64,000 bases of DNA from Cavia porcellus (lineage: Eukaryota > Chordata > Mammalia > Rodentia > Caviidae). Shown here one piece after another: positions 47,378-58,821 of this stretch. A program made the position numbers and the translations under genes. Position 1 is the stretch's first letter, and every line of letters starts with the position of its first letter. The DNA lies in NCBI RefSeq assembly GCF_034190915.1, contig NW_026947503.1, forward strand, positions 22,340,532-22,404,531. The letters are read 5' to 3'. Under the pieces are notes generated by a model that was not told the DNA's origin, searched no databases, and worked only from the letters and a program-made list of their open reading frames with translations.

Positions 47378-47497
47378 TTAATTTGAGACATGGTCTCACT
47401 AAGTTACTAAGTTGCCAGGATGGGGTCTAAGTTGGTATCTACCTGCCTTGGACTCCTGGAATACTGGCATTACAGTTGTGAAGCACTATCAACTACT
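47378..47497 (-). mobile_element. B1/Alu-like SINE, antisense
   Basis: 'AATTTGAGACATGGTCTCACTAAG', 'GCCAGGATGGGGTC', 'CCTGCCTTGGACTCCTGG', 'TACTGGCATTACAGTTG' in reverse 7SL-SINE order; no internal duplication is obvious. Confidence 0.75.
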
Positions 47498-49592
47498 TTT
47501 ATCATTTTAAGAGTCAGAATTATATATAGACTAGCAAAGAAGCTTTTAGAAGTAAGGAGAAAGTTTCAAGCTTAAACAGTAAACAAATATTTATTAAAAT
47601 TCAGAAAAAAATAGTTTAGACCAGTATCCCCCTTAAGGAGGTAGAATGTAAGAGAAAAGTTACTACAAGGGTCAGTGGAAGTAGGCATCAGCTGGGATGA
47701 ATCTCTGATCAAAGTTACATGGAGCATGTTCCACTCTTTCAGGTTAAAGAAAAAAGTCTTCTGCCTTGGGCAGTTATGTTATAGTAAGAAATGTCTCATG
47801 CAAATGAATTATATAATAACAGTAACATTTATAATTGATCTAATGAGGTTCCTTGCATGGAAAATTCTAGGGAGACATTTACGTTATATACCCAGAATTA
47901 AACCATTATGAGAACAGTAAATCTTGAGAACAAAAGAGCTGGATCCTGTGTATCAGGAGCTGAAGAAGAGATCCTTAGGATACTGTTGATCTGCAGATTC
48001 TCCAGTGAATTTAAATCTGAGTTCTTTGGTAGCCCATGCTATCATACTGAATAATGAGCAAGAGATTCAAATTGTCCTCACTAGTCCTATCATTGGCTCC
48101 TACATCATAAGAAAAAGGTCTATAAAACCAATGCTAGCAAGGTGAATGCTCACATTGATGTTCATAGCCACTTTGACAATCTCTTTCCTGGAATATCTGC
48201 TTCTTGCTTGAACAGCTGGATATTGGAAGTAGACCATCAGTCAAAAAATTATACTGATGGAAACAAGGAATGTCTAGGCATAGCTTTAGAAAAAGAGATA
48301 AGATCTGAAATGCAACTTATAAACCTACATTTGATTTACAATTTTGTTCAGAGATTTTTCTGGTGCTATGATTTTTAATCTTGTCAGATCCAGTTCTTCT
48401 TTTTTCTATAAGAATGTATGATTGTTGTTATGTCTTCTTTAATTGATATGGAATTGTGGATAGTGTTACACAGTTATGCAATTGATACCATGTAATGCCC
48501 TAACTATAATTTTTTAACTACAATGTAAACAAGACTGCAGACTGAATAGAAATAGATTATATGTTTTTTCAGGATGCAAGTGTTTAAACATGATTATCCT
48601 GGGAAAGCAAATTAATTGGTCAGTTGTTTGCACCTATGTACATGTATCCCCACCACAGATTCACTACATAAAGGTACATTATACATCAGTTCGTTTTTAT
48701 GAAGAGCATGGTTTTACAGAATGGCAATCAGCTTGTGGTACAACCTGAAGAAAGTACAAATTTTTCTCTATTTATACATTGTTGCCTTCCTAGAATAACT
48801 GAATAGTTTATTAAGCCCATGTAATAAGTACATTATGTTTATGTATAAAACAGTTATTAGTTTTAGAAATTGTGAAGATATATCTTGTCTCAAAGAACCT
48901 CCTATAGCATATCTAAAGCACTGCATAATGAATGGCAATTATTTAGCTCAGCAAGACTGTTTGTACATTACAGCATCCCTGATTGTTGCCTATTAAATTT
49001 CAGGAATGGCTCCAATCATGATAAACCGGCACTCTCATATGGATCACTAAGAGCAAGTTTCCTAGTGTTAGTAAATGCATTATTTTGAAATAAGTTATGT
49101 TTCAAAATATTCAAAAAATTGAAGTGTCATTCGCCTCATGAAACTCATAAATCTGTGATTTTAATAAATAAATAAATATCTACATATGACCAAAGCTATA
49201 GTAAAGAGTAAGCGTAAGAAGTCAATTTAAAAACACCAAAACCAGTTATGAATCATAAGTTGTTTATTTTTAATTTTTGGAAGGAAAAGGAAATGAAACT
49301 GTTATAAGCACTAAGACCTCTTTAGGGAAGATCCATAACAGACTTGAGAACTTGAAATGACAAGTACTCAAAATCTGGAGAGTGGACTTTTAAGTAATAA
49401 TATAACATTTGCGGATAACACAGAGTTCTCATAAACATGTTCTAGCAAGTGGAGGACCAGGGCTTTGGCAATATAAGAATGATAGGGTAGGAAGGCATTG
49501 AGTGTTCTAGTGGGAGGTATACCAGTGGTCTTCAGCGATATATCATTGAACTGCTGTGAACTCTGGTTACTACAACCATGGGTTCCACTGTC
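47498..49592. other. Unassigned
   Basis: No gene or confident repeat; short frames (for example 47,675-47,911 and 48,142-48,378) carry no domain. Confidence 0.4.
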
Positions 49593-49623
<31 letters not shown>

Positions 49624-49751
49624 TAGGTTTTTGCTATGTAACTGGTTTTGAACTCACTGTGTAGCCCAACTCACTTGGCCTTGAATTCATGGCAATTCTT
49701 CTGCATCAGGCTCCTGAGTGCTGGGATTTCAGGCACATTCCACCACGCCTG
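49593..49751 (-). mobile_element. B1-type SINE, antisense
   Basis: A T-run at 49,593-49,620, then 'GTTTTTGCTATGTAACTGG', 'CTCACTGTGTAGCCC', 'CTTGGCCTTGAATTCATGG' and 'GAGTGCTGGGATTTCAGGCACATTCCACCACGCC'. Confidence 0.92.
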
Positions 49752-52493
49752 TCAAGATTGGTGCTGTTCTGATAGCACTGTGGTTAGTATCTCAGTTTTA
49801 GTTAGTATCTCAAATTAGTAAAATAAATTTACTAATGTATTGCACACAGAGATTAGCTTCTATAACCTAAAACAGGGCCCAGAAACACATTATGGTTCAG
49901 ATGGAGATGCAATGGGAAGCCAGTGTAGAACCAGTGCATAGGTTCCTGGTCTGCTGAGATGTCTTTAAATCTGAGGAAGAGTAGAGGGGCTGTTGTCTGT
50001 TTCCTCACTGTAGGAGAGATTTTCACTAACATTTGAAGTTTCCTCTCTTACTTTACTTGTAGTGATTCTTTCCATTGTCCTTTCTCTTATTAGTCATTTA
50101 ATGTTATGTTAACAAATCAGAAGTGTTGAGTCGATTTAGAAAAAGAAAAGAGGTAAATATTTTTGACCTTGGGGTAAACTGTTCCTTCTTCATCTCTGCA
50201 TTGCAGGGCAGAGCTTTTCTTCCCACCCTCAGCCTCTATTTGTCAGTCACTGTATCCTGCACTGTTTGTTAGGTTTTTCTTACCCTCCTCCCACAGCCAG
50301 ATTCCTGCCAACCATCCACCATATACAATATTGCAGCTACAAGCTGTTCTCAGAAAATTCACTCAAAATAGCTGAGGAGCAGCTGCTCCTGTGATATTTT
50401 CAAATGGAAGAAATTTGTATTTGGCGTCACGGGCTAAGGGTCTGTTGGTTTTGCATAGAAAGAGGCAAATGAAGCCCTTCATTCCAGCTGAAATTCTCTA
50501 CTCCTCATTTTCAGTCTCCAATTTCTAGATAAGCATAAGAGGCTAAGGAAATGGAAAGACAATTCTGGAAAAAAGTGTACATCACTTGCTTGAGGACTGT
50601 TCATTTGTTCTTTATATTTTTGTAACTGATATTTACAAGTAGATTAACAAGAGCTAATTTGTGGCTATAAATTGGCAGGGGGAGAAGACCAGTTGAATTC
50701 AATTAGTGTTTTTTCACTCATTTGTCACTAACCTAACACTGGTGGGAACACTTTAATAATGTGGGGGAAACATATTATTAACATGTGCCATGCTTCTTCT
50801 TTTCTTGAAATTTAAAGGCTTTGAGAAATTTTGGGAGTGGAGCTAAGTATCCTTAAACTTTTTTAGTCTACTATTAAAAGTCTCTTCTCTCCCCTTCCCC
50901 ATGCACCTCCCCAGGAAACATTTGAAAGTATAGTGTGGCTGTCAGGATTGGAACAGAACAATTAGATGTCGAGGATGCAATTAGTCTAAGATTAGAGCAT
51001 TAAGGATTCAAAATCATGACATCTAAGACCAGGCAGCTATGAACTAGTAATTAAGAAACTACTTTCTACTTATTATTTCCTGGAAAAATGTATTAGTATA
51101 TTTCCTGTGAGATAATGTTTATTCACTGTACAATTAAGTTTCAATTGTGCACTTGAAGCCATATCTTGATTCTGAAAATGCCAAAATGTCTTTTAAAATA
51201 TTCCTGTATCAGCAATAAGGGGTTTGTACTAGCAATGTTGCCCACTGCCTCTAAAGTAAATTTTACCTGCAGATCAAGCAGAGCTACAAATAGTCACCCT
51301 TCTTGTGTGGGTCACATCAAGCATTATAACTCATTAGAGATTTCACGTGGACATGATGTAATACCAGGGGAGTTCCATTATGATTTACTGTTAATTAACA
51401 CCTGCTGCCTATATTTCAAAGTGTTATTGCTCTGTCACACCACAAGCTGCTATACAAACCGTAAATACTATCAATATTTCTGCATTTATCTAAACTCCAA
51501 CTGATTAAAATGTGATTTGTCCCATAATGCCTTCTTATTTTAATATTATGGCTCAAATTGCTGACCTAACATTACTTCTATATTAAATCGTCATGCAGTC
51601 AGTTATACTGAATAGCTACAGGACTTAAGAGCACAGAAGAGAACCTATATTTGAAGGAAAATATCATTCCCATAATTTAAAGAGAGAAAAGAAATACTAA
51701 GATGAAGACTGTGGGGACTATTCTGTGGTAATGAATACAAACTGTAAAGGTTGTGAGTTTTCAGGAACAGATAATAATTTAGGCTGACTTTTATATGATT
51801 AGACGATAGTCTCAATTTTATAGATAAAAATCTCCTTTTTAAATACTTTCCTGCATTGTTTGTTTTCCCCTTTCTTTCTGCCTTCCTTCCTGATTAACAT
51901 ATATTGTTTTAGGACATATAACTGGATTTTCTTTATTCCTAGTCAAATGTGTCAGGTGAAAAAAAAACACAAAATAAGCTCCCACTCCTCCACTAGACTA
52001 AATAATATGAAAAAAATTAATATATATTCAATATCTCACTTTCACTATGAAGGTACAAGTCACATAATAGAGTTTCATCATATATTATAATTAAGAATAT
52101 TAGAGATAATGTAGTTTAATATTCTAACAGTAAAGCAGTAAAGCTTACCAAGATGAGTTAGTAGTAAAATTCATACCAAAAGTTACAGACCTGAAAATCA
52201 CCTAAAACTCTCTTAGAATTTAGCTAGCAAATATTTTTCCTTTACACTTGCTTCTAAACTTTGTTAGTTTGAAAAACAATTGCTATTACAAGATAGGCAA
52301 ATTTATAAATGTATACAAATTTTTAACCATTTAGTTTAAGCATTTTAAGCAAAAACTAATTTTTAAAAATACATGCTAAAATCATAACAGAATTAGAGAC
52401 ATGGGGAGCAAATAAGTTGGAGCACTAATTACAAAGCTTTTGAGTTGCAAAATTAATGTTGCTAACTTTTGGGGTCCTTCCTCTTACAGAACG
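49752..52493. other. Unassigned, possible conserved noncoding block
   Basis: No gene. The part from 51,230 to 51,500 has no repeat signature, is open for 112 codons on plus without a domain, and looks like undecayed single-copy DNA; alignment needed. Confidence 0.35.
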
Positions 52494-52778
52494 TGTTGTA
52501 GTTTGAATGTGTCCAACTAAAATTTATATGGTGGAAGTTCGCTGCCTAATACTAAAATGAATTCTTTACTAAAGGACAAGAATGTCCCTTTTTTGAGCTT
52601 TCTTTCTCTAATCTTCTAGAATTCCACCATGGAACAGCAGCAAGAAGATTCTCACCAGTTGCCAGCTCCAAGGACTTGGATTTCTTGACTTACAGAACTA
52701 TGAGAATAAATTTCATTCTTTATGCATTTTACTCAGTGTCAAGTATTCTGTTGAAAAATTAAATAGTAGACTAAGACA
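52494..52778 (+). mobile_element. MaLR/MLT-like solo LTR
   Basis: Starts 'TGTTGTAGTTTGAATGTGTCC', includes 'TGGAACAGCAGCAAGAAG', 'CTTACAGAACTATGAGAATAAATTTC' and 'CAGTGTCAAGTATTCTG', and ends ACTAAGACA. The flanking 5-mers GAACG and GAACA match at four of five. Confidence 0.72.
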
Positions 52779-53418
52779 GAACAGAAGCATGTTCTCAGGA
52801 CAAGAGCTCTTTTTCTTTGTCTGATGAAATCTTCTCCCTCAGTGAGAAAATCATTTGCATAAAACTCAGGGGTTTCTTTGCGTAAAAATGTCAAATGTTA
52901 AAAATGTACAAATGGCCAAATGTCTAAAAGATCTAGAGTAAAAAGGCAATGATGCTTTGACATTTCTTGAATGCTTGTTAAGTAATCAAGTTAGAATCTC
53001 AACCAGGCAGGCCATGTTAATAATGAGCAGAGAGAGGCTAAGGAATAATCATGCATGAGAGCAGTACCCACTGTGTCATCTATGAAACCCCGGGGAAGAA
53101 AAATGAGTACCAGAAAAGGACAGGTATTTGGTGGTACAGTCTTTCCAGACCCCTTACTTAGTTTTGTCAGATAAAACTCAATGCAGTGTGGAGATTTTAT
53201 TCTCAATGTATCCTGGTGACTCTCAAGCTTATCAGCTAGGGTCAAATTGAAGCCCTGCAGTAGATTAAATCTTATAATAAGCTACCAAGACAGAGACTCG
53301 GTAGTATCTGATTGGGCAAAAAGAGTTCAAAGAAATCAATACATACCTCAGATACCCTGGAAATAGTCTTTAAAAAATATAGCAGTATGTATCTAGACAG
53401 GGATGGTTGCTTGTTAGG
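52779..53418. other. Unassigned
   Basis: No gene recognised; runs up to the left TSD of the following L1. Confidence 0.4.
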
Positions 53419-53430
53419 TGGGAAGTAGAA
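53419..53430. repeat. L1 target-site duplication, left
   Basis: TGGGAAGTAGAA, exact match to 56,526-56,537 at the far side of the L1. Confidence 0.88.
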
Positions 53431-53438
53431 ATTTTTTT

Positions 53439-53990
53439 GAAGATAATAAAACCAAATGGAGTCCATCAAAACAAAATGATGAACATGGTACATGACTTTA
53501 AAACAAAATACAAGGGAATCAATAGTGGCTACCATAATGACTCTTATTATCTTCAAAAGAATTGCTCATACCATCAGGCATAATAAAATCAAACAAAATA
53601 GTACAAAATAAAACTAATAAAAACAAAACAATGGAAACAGTACAGGACTTCAAAATAAGATAACAGTAAAATCACAATGGGTACCATAATGCATTTTATT
53701 ATCTGCAAAGTAGTTGCTTATACCATCAGACATGGTACAATCAAACAAAACAAAATAGAATAAAGTCAGTCAAAACCAAACAGTGAGAGCAATGCAAGGT
53801 TTCAAAACAAGCTAATAGAAATCATAAGTGGCTACCATAATGTACTTTGTTAACTTTGAAACAGATGTCCATGCCATCAAATATAATAAAATTAGACAAA
53901 ATGAAACAGAATAAGACCAAACTAAACAGAACACTGAAAACAATATGGGTTTCAAGTCATGATAATAATAGATTAGCAATGGCCACTGCC
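53439..53990 (-). repeat. L1 3'UTR of ~151-base tandem repeats
   Basis: The anchor 'GGCTACCATAATG' and its variants recur at 53,527, 53,679, 53,830 and (decayed) 53,981, a period of 151-152 bases over about 3.6 units. Units differ by tens of percent in places. The same sequence forms the 3' part of the retroposon at 22,876-23,698. Confidence 0.88.
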
Positions 53991-54058
53991 TCTCCTTTTT
54001 GACACTTCCATCCCTTTCACATTAACAGGATGTGCTGTGTATTTTGGATCCCACTAAA

Positions 54059-54062
54059 TTGT

Positions 54063-54098
<36 letters not shown>
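54059..54098. repeat. (TTTA)n microsatellite inside L1
   Basis: About ten TTTA units on plus, lying between the ORF2 3' end and the tandem-repeat 3'UTR. Confidence 0.95.
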
Positions 54099-54099
<1 letters not shown>

Positions 54100-54100
<1 letters not shown>

Positions 54101-54480
54101 TACGGAGAAACATCATATTCACCCATGTGACTCTGAACCATTTCACCCATGAGCATGAGCTTAAGTTGTACTGATTTACCTACAGGAGCCTCAAGGTTAT
54201 CTTTCTATACAGCTGAGTAGTTTTCAATGTATAAACGTGCCATGATTTTCTTGTCCATTCTGCAGCTAGTGTGCAAGCTATCCCCACTTCATTCTGGTTC
54301 CCTGTCACATCCAGCATTGTTCTCTCTCCTTATACTTTGTCTATAAATACTGTTAAATGTGTTTCTTGTATAAAGCATGTTGATGGGCCCGGTCTCCTGA
54401 TCCACTCTACCTGTGTGTCCTTTTATTGGTGAACTGAAGCCATCTATATTAGTAATTATGGCCAATATGCTTTGCCTCAT
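54100..54480 (-). pseudogene. L1 ORF2 remnant: start fused to end
   Basis: On the minus strand the first part matches the start of the L1 ORF2 endonuclease domain ('ITNIDGFSSPIKGH', then a decayed 'RNTFN' for the usual QETHL-type motif). It then passes near 54,260-54,290 into the ORF2 C-terminal region ('AATGGACAAGAAAATCATGGCACG'). The catalytic endonuclease residues, the reverse transcriptase and most of the C-terminal domain are lost. Confidence 0.65.
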
Positions 54481-54599
54481 CTCTGCTATGCTATTTTCCT
54501 ACCATTGGTTGCCTACTTTCCCCCTTTATTGCATTGTCTGCCTCACGCAGTGAACTCCCTCTGTCATTGTATTCCTGGGGCCATGGTCCTTTTTTTAAA

Positions 54600-55500
54600 A
54601 ATCTCTTTCTAGAATGTTCTTCAGTAATTTTTGTATGGTTGGTTTGCTGGTCATGAATTCCTTCACTTCTTTGTCATGGAAGTATCTTGTTTCTCCAATA
54701 ATTTTGAAAGATAGCTTTTCAGAATATATCAGATCAGTCTGGGTTGGAAGTTGTTTGCTTTTAGGGCTTGAAATACTTTACTCCTAGCTCTTTTTGATTT
54801 GATGGATTGTGTTGAGGGGTCTGTCATGATTCTGATGGGTTTTCCATTATAGGAGGTCTTTTTCTTTTCTCTGACAGCTTTTACTATTCTGTTCTTGTGC
54901 TGAATTTTTGGACTCTTAGTTACTATATGTCTGAGAGTAGATTTATTTTGGTTATGGCTAGTTGAAGTTCTATATGCCTCACTTATCTGAATATCATTTC
55001 CTTTTCCTATGCTTGGGAAGGTTTGTGAAATTATTTCTGTAAATAGACTTTTAATGTCCTTTATGTTGACACCTGTTTCACTTACATTTATTATTCTTAA
55101 GTTATGATTTTTTGGCTGTCTTGCAGCCATTGAATTGTTATTTCCTGATTACTTATTATTTTTAGGAAATTTTTCCTTTTGTGTTCCCAAGCTGCAAACC
55201 TGTCTTCAAGGTTTGAAAGTCTATCTTTAGTTGCTTTCAAATGGTTTTGTCAGCTTTCAATTGAGTTTTTAATTTCCCGGATAACTCTTTGAATCTGTTT
55301 CATGTATTCTAAGTATTTCTTATATTTATTCAAAGTTTCCCTCATTTTCCTGTGCTCCTCTATTCTTCCATCTATGTCTTCTTTAGAGGTGTTCAGCAAT
55401 TCTTTTATAGTTTTTTCATTTCTTCTTTTACCTGAGATAGTATTTCTGTTCTAATTTCTTTTGTAACCTCATGAAGTTGTTTGTTTTCTTTAGTAGCCAT
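54600..55500 (-). pseudogene. L1 ORF1 pseudogene
   Basis: ORF1p is the RNA-binding chaperone of the L1 particle: an N-terminal coiled coil, then an RRM and a C-terminal domain. The ATG is at 55,500-55,498. The first ~120 codons are rich in K, E, Q, L and I as in the coiled coil. The region 55,130-54,600 encodes RRM and C-terminal landmarks, 'RIVKAVREKKKTSYNGKPIR' and 'GETRYFHDKEV'. The coding frame is broken by a frameshift near 55,407 (stop TAA at 55,405-55,407), an in-frame TGA at 55,250-55,252 and another shift near 55,105. No intact protein is possible. Confidence 0.85.
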
Positions 55501-56525
55501 TACTTCAGAAACTTCAGATGTGCGACGCCTGATCTCCTCTCTGTTTACATCTCCTGGACCAACTCTGCTTAGGTTGGAGGTCAGAGACTGCCTTTTGCTT
55601 CTTCATCTTGGCATTTCCTGGTTTCTTACAGAAACCTGGTTAGTGGGGTCCCAGTCACTTCTTGTATTAGCTACAATTTCTCTGAAGTGAGACTAGTTCT
55701 TCCAGCCAATGCTGGCTATGAGTATCTGATGGTGACTATTGGGTATGATAGTGCAGGACTGTTAGCTGCTAGTCCCAGCCTGCTTTGGCTCACCTGTGGC
55801 CTGTATTGTGCACGTAGGGGCAGAGCTGGCCACTTCCTCCTACCTGGTTACCTGTGGGGATCTATGATGATGTTTGCCAGAGTACATGCTGCAGTGGGGC
55901 CAGCCACCACTTCCCTATCAAGCTGGTTAACAGCACAGAGACTCCGCTATAGCAATTGAAGTATTCGTGGGGGTGGGGCTGGCCACTGTTGGAATGTGTA
56001 CAGGGGCGGGGCTCAGTCCAAGCAATTTCCATCAGTCTGCTCCCAGCTAAATGTTGCTGGAGGGAACTGGCAGCAGTTCTGGATCTAAGGCTTATCCTGC
56101 CTAACACCAAAATGGCTCTCAGCCAATTATTGTCTCCTGTAGGAGCCCTGAGCCCTCTGCAGTCACTGCCAGCCAGTGCAGTCCTCTGCATCTCCGGCTC
56201 CCCTCCACTACTGCATCTCCCGGCAGAGGCCTTTGGGCTTGCAGCCACTACCGTCACTGTGACAGTGCATCCCCAGGTTCCAACAGCTCCTCTCACATGG
56301 CGGTCCAGCTTTGGGTGAAGGTGCTGCCAGTTACTGCCTTGTTCTATAAGTTTTTCTTTTTCACTCTCTCTGTTGTATTCAGTTTTCATTTAGATTCTTC
56401 TTGAGTCCAGGGGACACACTTCCTTCTTGTCTTCCCCATGATGCTGTATTTCCGCATCTGTACTGTTGCTCTCACAGAGGCTGTTTACTCTGCTGCTTGC
56501 TGTTCTGCCATCTTCCTGGAAGTAC
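55501..56525 (-). promoter_or_regulatory. L1 5'UTR promoter region
   Basis: A 1.0 kb, GC-rich segment immediately upstream of ORF1, ending at the L1 5' terminus that abuts the TSD. It has an AAGATGGC YY1-type motif 12-19 bases from the first base (plus 56,507-56,514), the place where human L1 carries its YY1 site. It is a single non-tandem block, unlike the monomer arrays of mouse L1. Open frames on both strands of the 5'UTR are chance features of GC-rich DNA. Confidence 0.75.
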
Positions 56526-56537
56526 TGGGAAGTAGAA
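56526..56537. repeat. L1 target-site duplication, right
   Basis: TGGGAAGTAGAA, partner of 53,419-53,430. Confidence 0.88.
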
Positions 56538-57829
56538 TTTGGACCAGAGGAACCAAGCAGGAGATCTTAGGAGTCCATATTGATCTTAGCTTTTAGCCCA
56601 CTCTAGGCACTTTTACCCTTGATACAACTTGTAAAATTAGTTTTCATTTTTGATGTTAATTTTTCTTATCAATTTTCTTCAAATGCATTTTCTTAATGTT
56701 AGATATAATTCTTTATACTTTGTTTTTAGATACTTATGATATTTTAGAGAATATAGAGTTTGTTTCCTAGAAAAAAAATAAAGCACTGTGACTGTACAGT
56801 ATATTTTTATGACTCTCTGTAACTGTTACAACAGAGAACCAGTTTTATTTTTATGCTACCTTCCACAATGTCCTTTGGTGGCGACTAACTTTGGTAACTT
56901 CCCAAAATGAAATGAAGTAGGCACCAGGCAACATGCCTTAGAGGTTAGGCTTCTTAGAGGTAAAACATGTCACATTCATTGTCTACTTCATTCTCATGCA
57001 AGCAAACCATTATAATATTTAAATACAAAAAATGTTTAAAGAAATTTATTTTGTTTACTTTACAAAGGCTGAATGAAGGGCTCAGCTGATTTCACAACAA
57101 ATTAATATTTATTTACTAGAAAAATATTTATTATTTTTCATGCCATTTTTCAGCCCTTCTATTATAATGTATTTTTATGTTACAATTATTTTTACTTGCT
57201 TTATTAATTAAACTTCTGTTTCCAAATTTAATTTAAGATGATTCAGATAAAACAAATTATTTTCATTTTACATGAAAGATTTTCCGGTAAGCTCAAGGGA
57301 TGGCATTATCGAAGAACAAAAAAAGGTGAAGGAAATGGTAAGGAAGTCTTGACTAGATCTTAATGAAAATGCCATTTTGTTCAGAAGTTGGCATCAACTT
57401 CCTGGGTAGCTGAAACATTTCCTCACTGTCATGACTGATGATTTCCCTGTGTTTCTTTCACTTAGAATAATAGAAGGTCATTGGGCTCAGTTCCAGCTTT
57501 AAGCATAGCCTGCAAAGAATTCTTCTCATAGCATTTTGATTTTTTCCTAACAAATTATATAAGAGCTGTCATATAAGTAAAAGTCCCCTATTAAGAACTG
57601 ATTGGACTAATTGAATGAGAATGTTTGATGGATTGATGACATTCTTCATAATGAAGGCTACAAATTTAGAGAAACATTCAATATTTATATCTTATTCATA
57701 ATATTTTCTTCATATTTATTTACAATATTTAAACTAGAGGGACTACTAGGTGATGGGTGAGGGAGTTATATTACCATTGCACTGTATACCCTAGGAAACT
57801 GTTTTCATGGAAAAGCAAATTGAACTTTT
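56538..57829. other. Unassigned AT-rich sequence
   Basis: 1.3 kb between the L1 and the provirus; no gene or confident repeat. Confidence 0.45.
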
Positions 57830-57835
57830 GGGAAT
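57830..57835. repeat. Proviral target-site duplication, left
   Basis: GGGAAT, exact match to 60,030-60,035. A 6-base TSD is usual for betaretrovirus-like (class II) integrases. Confidence 0.9.
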
Positions 57836-58156
57836 TGACCGGTGCAGCCCCCCAATGAGACAGAGGACGCTCTTGTGGGTAACAGGTAACTGCCACTTTA
57901 TTGACGGGGGCTTATATATTCGGCCGTGACCAATCACAGGCTGCCACGAGGAGGCAGGGTTGGGATGGAATGCGGGCTCTGGCCAATATACCCAGCTGTG
58001 GTCAATCAGGGGTTGCCACAGAGTCAGCACGGGGCAAATACGGAGTGAGCACGAGGTGCGCACGGGGTGGCTAATTTGGAGAGGGACGTAGCGCATTGCG
58101 GAAGCTGACGTGGTTCTTAGTCCCGGGCGGGGTGTGTTGAGCGCCTGCGTCCAACA
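57836..58156 (-). mobile_element. 3' LTR
   Basis: 321 bases, TG...CA ends (TGTTGGACG at its minus-strand start). TATATAAG-type TATA box within plus 57,911-57,920 and AATAAA signal at 57,897-57,902 lie close together, so the R region is short. It lacks six bases present in the 5' LTR near the TATA box. Confidence 0.93.
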
Positions 58157-58171
58157 TCTCCCCCTTTCTTT
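58157..58171 (-). promoter_or_regulatory. Polypurine tract
   Basis: On the minus strand AAAGAAAGGGGGAGA immediately precedes the 3' LTR, the expected primer site for plus-strand DNA synthesis. Confidence 0.88.
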
Positions 58172-58378
58172 ATAACTGACTCAGGGTCTCCAGAGGTCGG
58201 TGCCCCTCGTGAGGTGTCATGCTGCAGTCAGGACAGTGCTTCACTACTCATTGGTGCTCTTTTGGAGGGGGCGGGAGTATTGTTTTATGAGCCCAACCTG
58301 CATGCTCATCGACTTGGAGACCGGGGTGTCTCCTGGCCAAGGATGACACCACCTGCGATGCTTTGCTCCACACCTGCG

Positions 58379-58543
58379 TCACAGCATGGCGAGCCATGCT
58401 GCCGGGCTTTGACCGGATTCCATGGCCAGCAATGCTTGTTTGATAACTACTTTGTCCCTATTTCTTTGTCTGCGAATCCGACAGAGCAGAAGTAGATTGC
58501 TGAATGCGGCAAGTGTAGCCATGGCAGCCAGAGCCCCTATTCC
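58379..58543 (-). pseudogene. env remnant, transmembrane-like
   Basis: About 54 codons beginning with a glycine/alanine-rich hydrophobic stretch (fusion-peptide- or membrane-span-like), a leucine run, then a basic segment and a stop at 58,379-58,381. It lies right after, and in a different frame from, the surface-protein remnant. Most of the transmembrane ectodomain is missing. Whether the hydrophobic part is the fusion peptide, the membrane anchor, or a join of both cannot be decided by eye. Confidence 0.55.
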
Positions 58544-58821
58544 TGCCTATTTCTTTTATTGCGCACGAGCTGGATCACAGGAAACTCATCTGGGTCCGCC
58601 ATAACTGGAACTGGTATGAACTGGGGTACCTGCATAACGACAGCTGAAAGTGTACTGTTATTCCATCATTGTGACACATAACAGGTTGCGGTGGAGCAAT
58701 TTAGAAAATTCATATTTGTGGTGGCTTCAAACAACAGAAAAAGGATTCCCTGATAGGGCCCGAGATCTCTAACACTTGCAGGGCATTGACGACATAATTG
58801 AGGTTGATCAGGTGTAAATAG
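58540..58821 (-). pseudogene. env remnant, surface-protein C terminus
   Basis: A frame of about 93 codons with two N-glycosylation-type sites, two cysteines and, at 58,552-58,563, a basic RNKR cleavage-type motif where a surface subunit would end. It is broken by a TGA at 58,666-58,668 and closes with TAG at 58,537-58,539. This layout matches the C-terminal part of a betaretrovirus-like surface subunit. No functional envelope protein can be made. Confidence 0.65.

Larger units (their letters stand above)
53432..56525 (-). mobile_element. Internally deleted L1 with both ends
   Basis: A 3.1 kb antisense L1 bounded by an exact 12-base TSD. In its own direction: 5' end GTACTTCCAGGAAGATGGC at 56,525; GC-rich 5'UTR to 55,501; broken ORF1 55,500-54,600; start of ORF2 around 54,480-54,289; a jump straight to the ORF2 3' end around 54,260-54,100; a (TAAA)n stretch at 54,098-54,059; a 3'UTR of ~151-base tandem repeats; and a short A tail at 53,438-53,432. 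A full-length L1 is 6-7 kb, so most of ORF2 is missing. The TSD around the whole shows that one insertion carried all parts, so the deletion arose in its source, in the RNA (for example by splicing), or later. Confidence 0.88.

Noticed and set aside
55481..56318. Plus-strand frames of 69-120 codons
   Set aside because: They are antisense to the L1 5'UTR; GC-rich DNA yields long chance frames.
57836..58156. Exogenous or replication-competent virus
   Set aside because: The LTRs have diverged from each other, pol and most of gag and env are deleted, and the remaining frames are broken.
58214..58604. Plus-strand frames of 60-93 codons in the provirus
   Set aside because: Antisense to the env remnants and not conserved in any known retroviral arrangement.
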